Made by a program: the position numbers and the translations under genes. 64,000 nt of DNA from Nitrospira sp. KM1 (lineage in GTDB: Bacteria; Nitrospirota; Nitrospiria; Nitrospirales; Nitrospiraceae), in the NCBI RefSeq assembly GCF_011405515.1, contig NZ_AP022671.1, positions 2,542,001 through 2,606,000 of the forward strand, written 5' to 3'. Positions within the stretch are counted from its first letter, which is position 1; the number at the start of each line of letters is the position of its first letter. The notes under the pieces were generated by a model. It was not told the origin of the DNA. It saw only the letters and a program-made list of their open reading frames with translations, and searched no databases. Shown in pieces: positions 8,989 to 16,863 of the stretch.

Positions 8989-9939
8989 ATGCATCAGACA
9001 AAGATCGTCGCGATAGTCGGAGCGACCGGAGCTCAGGGCGGCGGGCTAGTCCGCGCCATCGTCAATAGTCTGGATAAGGAATTTAAGGCCCGTGCGTTGA
9101 CGAGGAATGAGGATTCCGACAAGGCACAAGCGTTGAAGACCCTCGGCGTCGACGTCGTGGCGGCTGATTTGGATGACATGCGGAGCCTCACACGCGCATT
9201 CACGGATACGTATGCGGCTTTTTGCCTCACGAACTACTGGGAACACTTTTCTCCTGAAAAGGAAATAACTCAGGCGCGACATATGGCTGAGGCTGCCCGG
9301 CAGGCTGGAGTCCAGCACGTGATCTGGTCCACGTTGGAGGACACGCGCCGATGGATGCCGTTGTCGGATGAGCGCATGCCGACGCTCATGGGAAAATACA
9401 AGGTTCCTCATTTTGACGCCAAGGGGGAAGCGGATCGAGAATTCCAAGCGCTGAATGTGCCCACCACATTTCTGCTCACGTCATTTTATTGGGACAATAT
9501 GATTTATTTCGGGATGGCTCCCAAGAAAGGACCGGACGGTACGCTGTTGTTTACGCTGCCGATGGGTGATAAGAAGCTCCCCGGGATCGCTGCCGAAGAT
9601 ATCGGAGGATGCGTGCTTGGCGTGCTGCAAAAGGGGCGTGAGATGATCGGGAAGACGGTGGGAATCGCCGGCGAGCATTTGACCGGTACGGAAATGGCCG
9701 CCACGATGAGCAAGGTATTTGGCCAGCCTGTTCGCTATAACGAAGTCTCTCCCGAGACGTATCGCGGATTCGGATTCCCCGGCGCCGACGATGTGGGGAA
9801 TATGTTTCAGTTCAAAAGGGACTTCAATGCCGACTTCCGAAAACCAAGAGATCCTGCCATCGCCCGGGCGTTGAATCCTGCTCTGCAAGACTTTGAAACA
9901 TGGCTTCAGAAGAACAAACAACGCATCCCTCTTGAATGA
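8989..9939 (+). CDS. NmrA-family NAD(P)-binding protein
   Basis: This 316-aa atypical SDR has an N-terminal Rossmann motif IVGATGAQGGGLVRAI, a VVAADLDDMRSL acidic turn and the sequence HVIWSTLEDTRRWM typical of NmrA/HSCARG-like redox sensors. These proteins bind NADP(H) but often lack the catalytic Tyr/Lys; none is evident here. ATG follows GGAGGGCTCG. It belongs to the small reductase group starting at 8248 and overlaps the decayed RidA gene by a few bases. Confidence 0.88.
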   Translation: MHQTKIVAIVGATGAQGGGLVRAIVNSLDKEFKARALTRNEDSDKAQALKTLGVDVVAADLDDMRSLTRAFTDTYAAFCLTNYWEHFSPEKEITQARHMAEAARQAGVQHVIWSTLEDTRRWMPLSDERMPTLMGKYKVPHFDAKGEADREFQALNVPTTFLLTSFYWDNMIYFGMAPKKGPDGTLLFTLPMGDKKLPGIAAEDIGGCVLGVLQKGREMIGKTVGIAGEHLTGTEMAATMSKVFGQPVRYNEVSPETYRGFGFPGADDVGNMFQFKRDFNADFRKPRDPAIARALNPALQDFETWLQKNKQRIPLE

Positions 9940-10336
9940 CGAAACAAGGAGAGCACATCGAACGACGCCATATTTCCACCGGCGGCCATTGGGAAGGCAG
10001 AATCGGCTATTTGCGAGCGCCGCGGGCCGTTCTTTCGTTCGTATCCGCTGATTCCACCGCCATGTCGCCATCCGGGACGTGGGCGAGATCCCTTTGCTCA
10101 GCCGTGGAGGCGTTGAAGACAATTGAATCGGTCTTCCAGCAGGCGAGAGCTTCTCTCGTTGACGCAGTCAGAACGCGTATTTCTCTGGCCTATCTGGATC
10201 AATGGCGGAGGTCTGCCGCGCCCATGGCGAGGTGTTCGGCGACATCCGGCCGGCCACGACGATGGTGGAAGTCTCGCGCCTGATCGATCCGGACATGTTG
10301 GTAGAAATTGAAGCGGATGCCGTCAGTCCGGTGTGA
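9936..10336 (+). pseudogene. RidA-family protein, frameshifted remnant
   Basis: Reading across frames recovers a RidA/YjgF enamine deaminase. One frame gives IERRHISTGGHWEGRIGY and later EALKTIESVFQQARASLVDA. From about 10205 another frame gives EVCRAHGEVFGDIRPATTMV, then DPDMLVEIEADAVSPV and a TGA at 10334-10336. The middle (about 10015-10110) is scrambled across frames. At least two indels separate these pieces, so no intact protein can be made. An uninterrupted 115-aa frame (9936-10283) exists but leaves family similarity at its end. Sequencing error could mimic one shift but hardly several. Confidence 0.8.
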
Positions 10337-10340
10337 GCCA

Positions 10341-11981
10341 ATGGACAAGTTCAATAGCCTGCTCACCTGGATCGATCAGAATATTCTGTCTCTCGGTCGA
10401 GAACTTCGACTCTCATACCTGCCTCCCCTCATGGTGTATGCCGCCTATGGAATCTCGGGGCTCACCGGCATCGTCGGGACGTTCTTCGTCAAAGATTACC
10501 TGGGTCTGTCCGCGTCATTCTTGGCGGCTTTGGGATTCTGGGCCGGGATTCCCTGGGCCCTCAAGGTCCCAATCGGACATACCGTCGACTTGATGTGGCG
10601 CTGGAAGAGCTCGCTTGTCGGTGTCGGCGCGCTGCTTCTTGCCATGAGCCTTGCCATTATGGCCGCTCTGATCGGCCATCGGGAGCCGATGACCGCAATC
10701 ATGCCGGCGGAGGTCTGGTTCGTGCTGAGTTCGTTGCTCGCGCCCATCGGCTACGTCATTCAGGATGCCGTGGCGGATGCGATGACAGTCGAAGCCGTAC
10801 CCCGGTTTGACGAAAATGGCGAACCGTTTAGAGAATCAGACCGTAAGCTCATGCATACCACGATGCAGACGCTCGGGCGGGTCGCCATTATCGGCGGGGG
10901 GGTTCTGGTAGCGTTGATCAATGTCTATGTCTTCAGCGACGCCGAGGGGCTGTCCCAGGCGGCGATGATCCGGTTGTACGAACGAGTCTATCTGACGGCG
11001 CTGGTCGTTCCCTTCGTTTCGGTCCTCGGCGTAGTGATGGCCTGGCTGCTGCGTCATCGCCAGCGGGCGAAACTGATCGGCAGAGGGTTCACCGATAGGC
11101 AAGCCCGTCAGATGACCGATATACATGATGAATTCATTGAACCGGCGAAACCCAATTGGTGGATCTTACTGGGGAGCCTGGCATTCGTCGTGTGTACGTT
11201 GACGGTCGGCCTTGGAGGATTTCAATACAGCGAGGAAATCGTATTTGGAGGCTCGATGGCGATCGTTCTCTTCCTGATGGCGCGCTTAGTGCGCGAACTG
11301 GACCCCGACAAACGGTTGACGCTGGTCGGGACCGCCGTCGTGGTGTTCATGTTTCGAGCCATACCAGGTTCCGGCCCGGGCACAACCTGGTGGATGATCG
11401 ATGAACTCAAGTTCGACCAACAATTTCTCTCCGTGCTGTCCTTGATTGGAAGCGCGCTGACGCTGGCGGGGTTGTTCCTGTTTCGACGGTTCATGGCCGA
11501 GCGGTCCATCGCCCATGTCGTCGGCTTTCTCACCATTGTGGGCACGCTGCTCAGCCTTCCGGTGGTCAGCATGTTTTATGGTCTGCATGAATGGACCGCG
11601 AAGATGACCGGCGGAGTCGTCGATGCCCGGTTCATCGCGTTGATCGATACAGCGTTGGAATCGCCGCTCGGACAGATCTCTATGATTCCGATGCTGACGT
11701 GGATTGCGAATTCCGCACCGGTCCAACTGAAGGCGACATTCTTTGCCGTGATGGCGTCCTTTACGAACCTGGCCCTCTCATTGAGTCAGCTCGGGACCAA
11801 ATACCTCAACGATCTGTTCGTCGTTACCCGCGAGGTCCGTGATCCGGTTTCAGGAGTCGTTCAGACGACGGCCGACTATACTCAACTGGGGCCGCTGCTC
11901 ATCATACAGCTCGTCATAGGCCTGACCCTGCCGCTCCTCGCAATCGCCTTCGCAAAGGTCACCCGCTTCAAGAGCGCTTGA
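10341..11981 (+). CDS. BT1/MFS-type multi-pass transporter
   Basis: This 546-aa integral membrane protein has about 12 hydrophobic segments. The first section (LPPLMVYAAYGISGLTGIVG, then WALKVPIGHTVDLMWRWKSS) resembles the folate-biopterin transporter (BT1) branch of the major facilitator superfamily, with cytoplasmic loops rich in Arg/Asp. ATG 10341 is chosen; an in-frame ATG at 10308 lies inside the RidA remnant. It starts 4 bp after the RidA remnant's stop. The substrate is not deducible. The C-terminal loop around residues 495-515 (VTREVRDPVSGVVQTTADYT) is soluble. Confidence 0.8.
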   Translation: MDKFNSLLTWIDQNILSLGRELRLSYLPPLMVYAAYGISGLTGIVGTFFVKDYLGLSASFLAALGFWAGIPWALKVPIGHTVDLMWRWKSSLVGVGALLLAMSLAIMAALIGHREPMTAIMPAEVWFVLSSLLAPIGYVIQDAVADAMTVEAVPRFDENGEPFRESDRKLMHTTMQTLGRVAIIGGGVLVALINVYVFSDAEGLSQAAMIRLYERVYLTALVVPFVSVLGVVMAWLLRHRQRAKLIGRGFTDRQARQMTDIHDEFIEPAKPNWWILLGSLAFVVCTLTVGLGGFQYSEEIVFGGSMAIVLFLMARLVRELDPDKRLTLVGTAVVVFMFRAIPGSGPGTTWWMIDELKFDQQFLSVLSLIGSALTLAGLFLFRRFMAERSIAHVVGFLTIVGTLLSLPVVSMFYGLHEWTAKMTGGVVDARFIALIDTALESPLGQISMIPMLTWIANSAPVQLKATFFAVMASFTNLALSLSQLGTKYLNDLFVVTREVRDPVSGVVQTTADYTQLGPLLIIQLVIGLTLPLLAIAFAKVTRFKSA

Positions 11982-11998
11982 GAGGAATCGGTGAGAAC

Positions 11999-12337
11999 GT
12001 GAATGCCCTGCAATTCCTCGTCGACCACGGTGCCTCGGTCCTCTTCTGGGTCGTGTTTATCGAACAGGTGGGACTGCCTCTTCCTGCGCTCCCGTTGCTC
12101 ATTGCGGCCGGCGCATTGGTCGGTGCCGCGCTGAGCGTCGACGTCCGCTTCCCCATTTCGTTGGAACTGGATCCTGAAACGATTCCCGGAGCCCTCAACA
12201 TGCTCATGGAGGAAATCGAGCATCCCTCCAAGGTTGACCGAAATCTTCTACTGGACTATAAAAGAGGCCCTACCCTCCTTCTCATCCGTGAGGTCCAGTG
12301 GACTTATTTTCACATGTTTCTTCCCTCCGAGAACTGA
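11999..12337 (+). pseudogene. Truncated DedA-family membrane protein
   Basis: The first 40 or so codons match the N-terminus of DedA/SNARE-associated proteins: LVDHGASVLFWVVFIEQVGL followed by PLPALPLLIAAGALVGA. After about position 12125 the frame stays open but the sequence (LELDPETIPGALNMLMEEIE) no longer resembles DedA, which is normally about 200 aa with several more helices. I read this as a stump left by a deletion or insertion whose breakpoint is near 12.13 kb. GTG 11999 is the likely original start. The gene-poor, differently composed stretch that follows supports a junction here. Confidence 0.7.
12234..12262 (+). promoter_or_regulatory. Near-consensus sigma-70 promoter before GNAT genes
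   Basis: TTGACC (12234-12239), a 17-bp spacer and TATAAA (12257-12262) make a strong housekeeping-type promoter. Transcription would start near 12269, about 30 bp ahead of the GTG of the first acetyltransferase-like gene. Confidence 0.7.
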
Positions 12338-13071
12338 ACATCCTTCCTCCTCCTGATTTCGATGGTGACTCGAAATCCTCTCTCGAGGCCGACCCACAAC
12401 ATGAAACGTCATCACCGTCTGTTGTTTGTTACCCCGCAACCTCTGCCGCCGCAAACGAAACGCTTGTGAAGCTTGTTTCAGGGATTTTCAATGAGAGCTT
12501 CGGCTTTCGACCGGATGGCAAACCCTATAGAATGGGCCCGAAATCGGTCACAGATCGTTTGCTGGAAACGGAATATCTTCTTGTAGCAGGAGATGAACAT
12601 TCCGGAATTGGCTACCTCTTTGGCAAAGAGATTCCTTCCTCCCAGGGAAGGATTGCTTGGATCGAATCAATGGCGGTTCTTCCCTTGTATCGTCGAAATG
12701 GGGTAGCAACAGCGCTTGTAAGATACTTCTATAGATTGACAAAAATGGCTCCCCGATTTGGGTTCGCCACACCAAATCCTATTGCGGCTCTGATTGCGAC
12801 CAGGGAAATTCCGGGCAAGATGTATCTCGGATCGTGCTACCCCCCTTATACCCTCAAGCTCCTCTTGAAGGAGATCCGGCAAAACTGTTTTGACCTACGG
12901 GGATGTCATATCGATGAAGACCACTTCAGAATTAGAACAGGCTTTAGCCCTCTATCCCGCTCGGACCAACGGGAATGGAGTCCGAGAGAAGATTTCCCAG
13001 AACCAGCTTGGTGGGGAGAAATTCAGCACCTGCCTAATGAATTTGAAGCCCTTCTTGTGATCGAGAGGTAA
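12298..13071 (+). CDS. GNAT-type acetyltransferase, tandem copy 1
   Basis: This 257-aa protein has a central GNAT-like core. The acetyl-CoA binding motif is visible as IESMAVLPLYRRNGVATALV (V/I-x-x-x-xRRxGxA form) at about residues 121-140. It is flanked by a conserved block (FRPDGKPYRMGPKSV) and a Cys-containing tail (PPYTLKLLLKEIRQNCFDLRG). The next gene repeats all these blocks, so the pair are paralogs. The N-terminal 55 residues are not shared and may not be translated; GTG 12298 has GAGG 4 bp upstream. Target unknown. The start overlaps the end of the DedA remnant frame. Confidence 0.75.
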   Translation: MDLFSHVSSLRELNILPPPDFDGDSKSSLEADPQHETSSPSVVCYPATSAAANETLVKLVSGIFNESFGFRPDGKPYRMGPKSVTDRLLETEYLLVAGDEHSGIGYLFGKEIPSSQGRIAWIESMAVLPLYRRNGVATALVRYFYRLTKMAPRFGFATPNPIAALIATREIPGKMYLGSCYPPYTLKLLLKEIRQNCFDLRGCHIDEDHFRIRTGFSPLSRSDQREWSPREDFPEPAWWGEIQHLPNEFEALLVIER

Positions 13072-13117
13072 CATTATCGTTAACGTAGTATCCCTTCCAA
13101 CTTCCCAGTCGTGACAT

Positions 13118-13801
13118 TTGAAAGATCTCTCCTCCTATCGATTCAAATCGTATCTCGGTTCTGAAGCATCAGCGATAGATCATCTCGTGAAAGGAGTGTC
13201 GTCGGTATTTAGTCACAGCTTCGGGGAGAATCCAAAAACAGGGAGACCGTATCGGCTCGGTCCAAAGACGACACGTGAGCGCCTGTCTAGCACCAACTAT
13301 CTGTTCGTGGGTCAGAGCTTGGAAGAGATGATCGCTTACCTTTATGCACGAGTCATAAACTCGGCATATGGGGCAGTCGGATGGATAGATTCTTTAGCGG
13401 TGCTTCCGTCTCACCGGAGAAAAGGAATTGCCACACAACTTGCTGGCGAATTCGTCGCTAAAGTAGCGACATGCCGATGGGTAGGTTGTGCCACACCAAA
13501 CCCAATTGCTGCGCTCGTCATCACCAGGTCAGTTCAAGGAACAACGTATATTGGAGAATGTCGTCCCCCACAAGAGGTTACATCAATGGTCGAAGAAATT
13601 CGCCCGAAATGCCCAGACCTGCGAGGAACAGACTTCAATCCCGCTCGCCTGTTGGTGAAAACCCGATTCACTCCAGTTATGAGCGAAGACTCAACAGAAT
13701 GGAAGCCTCCACAACCTGGAGAGCCTCCGCCGTGGTGGGCATCATTAGAAAATCTTCCGGATGATTATGAAGCATTGCTCATCATTGATCGTAGAAGCTA
13801 G
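13118..13801 (+). CDS. GNAT-type acetyltransferase, tandem copy 2
   Basis: This 227-aa paralog of the preceding gene shares GRPYRLGPKTTRERL, IDSLAVLPSHRRKGIATQLA (acetyl-CoA loop), ATPNPIAALVITRSVQGTTY, CPDLRG and the C-terminal PPPWWASLENLPDDYEALLI. The start appears to be TTG 13118, 46 bp after copy 1. Both copies keep an identical ATPNPIAAL segment, probably part of the fold or the acceptor site. No toxin-antitoxin partner is visible. Function is inferred only at the level of acyl transfer. Confidence 0.75.
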   Translation: MKDLSSYRFKSYLGSEASAIDHLVKGVSSVFSHSFGENPKTGRPYRLGPKTTRERLSSTNYLFVGQSLEEMIAYLYARVINSAYGAVGWIDSLAVLPSHRRKGIATQLAGEFVAKVATCRWVGCATPNPIAALVITRSVQGTTYIGECRPPQEVTSMVEEIRPKCPDLRGTDFNPARLLVKTRFTPVMSEDSTEWKPPQPGEPPPWWASLENLPDDYEALLIIDRRS

Positions 13802-13964
13802 AAAAAGTGAAATTATATCTCAGAGAAGAGCAATCCTTTCTCGGTCGGAGGTGGCATTGAGGCTCAGCCTGGACTGAAATTTTCAATGTAGCATCAAGCC
13901 AAGTGCAGTCGATTGGCCGGAGCACCTTCCTGATCACGCGCATATGGAGAAGGAATATAAATAA

Positions 13965-14381
13965 ATGGAGAGACCAAAAATCCCGACAGACCTCGAAATA
14001 CTTCGGGAAATCTACGATCGACACTATCAAACATACGTAAGCTTCTCGAAGGAATCCCCCAGCCGAAGCGCAAAGATTATGGTACCGATTGATATAGTGG
14101 AAATTGCAAAACACTTTAAGGTCGACGTCGACATAATTTTTGGAAGACTCTATTATCACCTTGAGGAGAAGTTCGGATTTACACGGTCTGATGGATCAAA
14201 AGTACATTTCTTTGCATTGAAAGCGGGGTCGGATATTGAATGCGTGAACTTCCCTCTAATGGCTTCGGTCCTGGCCGGATTGCACGAAGAACGTAAGAAA
14301 CATCTTTGGGCAATTTTGATAGCCGTTGGATCCCTGATCATAGCCATCGTGTCTCTAATTGTGTCGGCACTGTCAAAATAG
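13965..14381 (+). CDS. Hypothetical protein with C-terminal membrane anchor
   Basis: This 138-aa protein has a soluble N-terminal part (residues 1-112) and one strong C-terminal helix (HLWAILIAVGSLIIAIVSLI), so it is probably tail-anchored with its body in the cytoplasm. Residues 40-80 (MVPIDIVEIAKHFKVDVDII and GRLYYHLEEKFGF) look like a winged-helix-type fold, but this is weak. AGAAGGA lies about 10 bp before ATG 13965. It is AT-richer than the flanking chromosome and sits between the GNAT pair and ssrA, so it is probably accessory. No family name is recognised. Confidence 0.65.
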   Translation: MERPKIPTDLEILREIYDRHYQTYVSFSKESPSRSAKIMVPIDIVEIAKHFKVDVDIIFGRLYYHLEEKFGFTRSDGSKVHFFALKAGSDIECVNFPLMASVLAGLHEERKKHLWAILIAVGSLIIAIVSLIVSALSK

Positions 14382-14604
14382 CCGAGCGTGGACCGCTACA
14401 TTCCGGGAGTGCCAGGAGGGATTCTCACGGTTCTATCTCCTTCTTCTGTTTCTTTGTGCCTCTCTCTAGCATACTTTTTCCCGGTGCAGTATCATGAGCA
14501 TCAGGAAATATGGCCAAGTCGGAGATCCTTGAAGTATGAAAAGCTCTCTGGAACCACAAGTATGATCAAAATGACTGTCCAGCAAGGCACAAGCCGAAGA
14601 TCTT

Positions 14605-14730
14605 TGGGGATGTTCAAAAAGGTCTTCGGGCAAGGCCGCAACGAGCGAAGGGGCGAGGCGTACTGTTAGTATGTACGTTGAGCCTCGGAGCGAAGTGAGA
14701 ACGCAGCCAGAAGCCTTTTTCAACATCCGA
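14605..14730 (+). repeat. Short palindrome-ended repeat element (about 126 bp)
   Basis: It begins GGGGATGTTCAAAAAGG and ends CCTTTTTCAACATCC, which pair as imperfect terminal inverted repeats. The interior (GGCAAGGCCGCAACGAGCGA and GAGCGAAGTGAGAACGC) is built of short complementary pieces. The ends match those of the 351-bp element at 16141-16491. It stops 6 bp before ssrA and carries no ORF of its own. It looks like a MITE/REP-type intergenic repeat. Confidence 0.7.
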
Positions 14731-14736
14731 CAGAAA

Positions 14737-15085
14737 GGGGGCGACCGGTTTCGACGGGGATACAGATACCGCCGTGGCATGTCGAGCTCTCGGGGACTCG
14801 TAAAACTCCGGGAAAATGCAACTGCCAATCAAGAACTGGCACTCGCAGCTTAATTAAGCTGGGACGTCGTTCCATCTGAGGCCCGCGGGGGTGGAATGGC
14901 GCGATGCAGCGGGCTGGTCCCACGCCGGTGCTCAGCGGCCGAGGACGAGACAATACTGGGCTAGCGACCATTCTAAGCCGGCCGATGGGCGTGGATAGTC
15001 GCGAAACTTAAACTGTCGGCTACACATGTAGAAACGGTGTGTTGACGATCTTCGGACGCGAGTTCAACTCTCGCCGCCTCCACCA
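14737..15085 (+). ncRNA. ssrA: tmRNA (one-piece ssrA)
   Basis: The 5' end GGGGGCGACCGGTTTCGACG and the 3' end CGCCTCCACCA pair as a 7-bp tRNA-like acceptor stem with an encoded CCA (15083-15085). The T-loop GTTCAACTC is present. The internal reading frame encodes a tag ending ATANQELALAA, with TAA at 14851-14853, matching the usual ALAA degradation signal. Length about 349 nt is normal. It rescues stalled ribosomes. The 3' end is a classic integration site, but I find no second copy of the acceptor/T-arm in this window. Confidence 0.97.
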
Positions 15086-15628
15086 AACCGAGCTTGCTCG
15101 ACCCGGAGCCAGTATGATGGCTCTGGGCGACGGGATAAAACTCCTCCAGTTGTTCATTCCGTGGCACTTGGGGAGCTAGGCGAAGCCTCTCTTCCTTGGC
15201 GCTGCCGGATAAACCCTTCGGGATTCAGTGAACGTCCCGGTTGCCGTGAAGCGGTAGCCGGGTTTTCCCCTCCTCCAGAATTGGCTCACAGGTGATATAG
15301 CCGTCGAGTAGTTTGCGCAACATCTGTCGCCCCATGGGCACATGCCGACCGAATAAGCCGGTTAGATCCTTCAAACGTTCCTAGACCGCCTTCGTGAGCC
15401 GTTTCTCATCCAATGAGACTGTCTGTGTGAGAGATGCTAATCGGGTAAGCTCGGCGGTCAGTGCCTTTTCCCCCGGCTTCTTCCTTCTCGATTGCCGATA
15501 TCACGGCACTAGTGCCTCGACCAGTCGCGATGGGCTCCACTAAATGATGGACACGGGTTTTCATGAGAGACAACTCATGCTCGATCGATGATATCCTAGG
15601 CGCGTTTGCGGTTGTATGGCAGGGCGTC
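15086..15628. other. Intergenic stretch after ssrA
   Basis: No gene is supported here. Open frames on both strands are short and mutually overlapping. A small hairpin-like sequence (CCGAGCTTGCTCG) follows ssrA directly and may help termination. The composition looks like decayed DNA, as does much of 15.1-16.8 kb. Confidence 0.4.
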
Positions 15629-16141
15629 ATGAAACAGAATGCATTCACGAGTATCTCAGTAATCCATTCGTGGCTCATGCCTATAGCGGGACTCGCTGCG
15701 TTTATTTTGTGCGTTCCGTTCGTTATCGGATATGCGAACGGGCACTGGCGAATGTGGGGAGCCGTCTCCGGGGTCTCGGCTACCTGTCTTCCAGGCTGGA
15801 GCCTTACCAGGGTGTACGCGCAAGATGGAATGCTGATTCCTGTGGCGGATCTGCAACGATATCTTACCGAAAGTTGTCCGGACGATAAACCGAGATACGC
15901 GCCTACGCCGGACCAATTTATCAAGAACGAACTGTTTCATGTTGTTCGAAGACACGTGGACGCCGGATACTTTATTGGGTTTCGTGCTGCGGAGCATCAC
16001 GTCATGGACGTTATGGTTCCTGCATGGAATTGGACTTTTATGACCTACCCTTGGATGCGATCGACCGTTGTGCCAGTTCTGGTGTTCGTTACCATTGGTT
16101 GTCTCGCATGCCTCGGCTATCTGTTCGCCAGAGTGCTCTAG
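15629..16141 (+). CDS. Hypothetical two-helix membrane protein
   Basis: This is a 170-aa protein from ATG 15629 (an earlier in-frame ATG at 15563 adds 22 residues). It has a helix near the N-terminus (WLMPIAGLAAFILCVPFVIG), a soluble middle of about 110 aa, and a C-terminal helix (VVPVLVFVTIGCLACLGYLF). The middle contains the His-rich segment AAEHHVMDVM. This topology puts the loop on the far side of the membrane. The stop codon TAG shares its last base with the start of the repeat at 16141, so the gene end may have been created by that insertion. No family recognised. Confidence 0.55.
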   Translation: MKQNAFTSISVIHSWLMPIAGLAAFILCVPFVIGYANGHWRMWGAVSGVSATCLPGWSLTRVYAQDGMLIPVADLQRYLTESCPDDKPRYAPTPDQFIKNELFHVVRRHVDAGYFIGFRAAEHHVMDVMVPAWNWTFMTYPWMRSTVVPVLVFVTIGCLACLGYLFARVL

Positions 16142-16491
16142 CAGGATGCTGAAAAAGTCCGTCCAGCGGCGTTCTCACGGGACACTGCCGCCTCACCATC
16201 TCGGCGGCGTTCACAGGCGTGCCGTGCCTTATTCGGCACGGCGTGAACCTCAGAGGCTCAACGTACGGCCCGGGCAAACGACTGTTCCCACAGTCAGGGG
16301 GCGGGCGGGTGAGAAAGAATACGCCTCGCCTCAAGACAATGGGGCGTTCACCGACTCGCGCCCGTCCGCAAACGTGGCGCTCATTATTCTTCGCGCCGCG
16401 GACCTCGCTGCGGCCTTGTTCGCGGAATGGCGCGTCTTGGCGCGCCGGGGGTTGGGTGGGGTGAGAAATCTGGCCTTTTTGAGCATCCTGC
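16141..16491. repeat. 351-bp element with terminal inverted repeats (MITE-like)
   Basis: The left end GCAGGATGCTGAAAAAGTCC is the near-perfect inverse of the right end GGCCTTTTTGAGCATCCTGC (about 18 of 20 pairing). The interior is GC-rich with several nested palindromes, for example GCCGTGCCTTATTCGGCACGG. There is no transposase, so this is a non-autonomous element. The same ends appear in the shorter element at 14605-14730. It adjoins the stop codon of the membrane-protein gene. Confidence 0.75.
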
Positions 16492-16863
16492 ATGCGTACG
16501 CCTGTTATCCCAGACGTCTCGGCCAGTGCAATTCCGGCGTACCCACGGGGTTTTTCCGCAGCCTCCTAGATCTTATCTGTGCCAGAAAACCAACAGCCCC
16601 TACCAGAGTCTGTCAGTGATCCATGTCGATCGTGACGTGCTCGGTCTCGCTAGACATGGCAGGCAGGCGCTTGTCTCTAAAGCTTAGATTTGAATGCGCC
16701 ACATTATCATAACCGGATCGTAGGAATGCTCCGTACAACCGCCGAAATCCCTAATCCTTGTGTCAACGTGGGATATCATCTGCTCTAGATTTGTGCTCGC
16801 TCTTTGGTTACCCTAAAAAGGTGATTCAGGCTGCCTGATTGCCAATGGCTTCTTCGCCGTGAC
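16492..16863. other. Intergenic stretch before FGE-like gene
   Basis: I see no gene, RNA or repeat here beyond the end of the palindromic element. Short frames on both strands have no family resemblance. Confidence 0.4.

Noticed and set aside
13782-14159. 125-aa minus-strand frame
   Set aside because: Overlaps the better supported plus-strand gene at 13965, which has a good ribosome site and membrane anchor.
14671-14853. 60-aa plus frame ending at the tmRNA tag stop
   Set aside because: Only its last codons are real: they are the tmRNA tag reading frame.
14737-15085. ssrA 3' end as the attachment site of an island in this window
   Set aside because: No second copy of the tmRNA acceptor/T-arm sequence was found, and no integrase lies next to it.
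15406-15924. 172-aa minus-strand frame opposite the two-helix membrane protein
   Set aside because: No membrane or domain features; the plus-strand frame has coherent helices.
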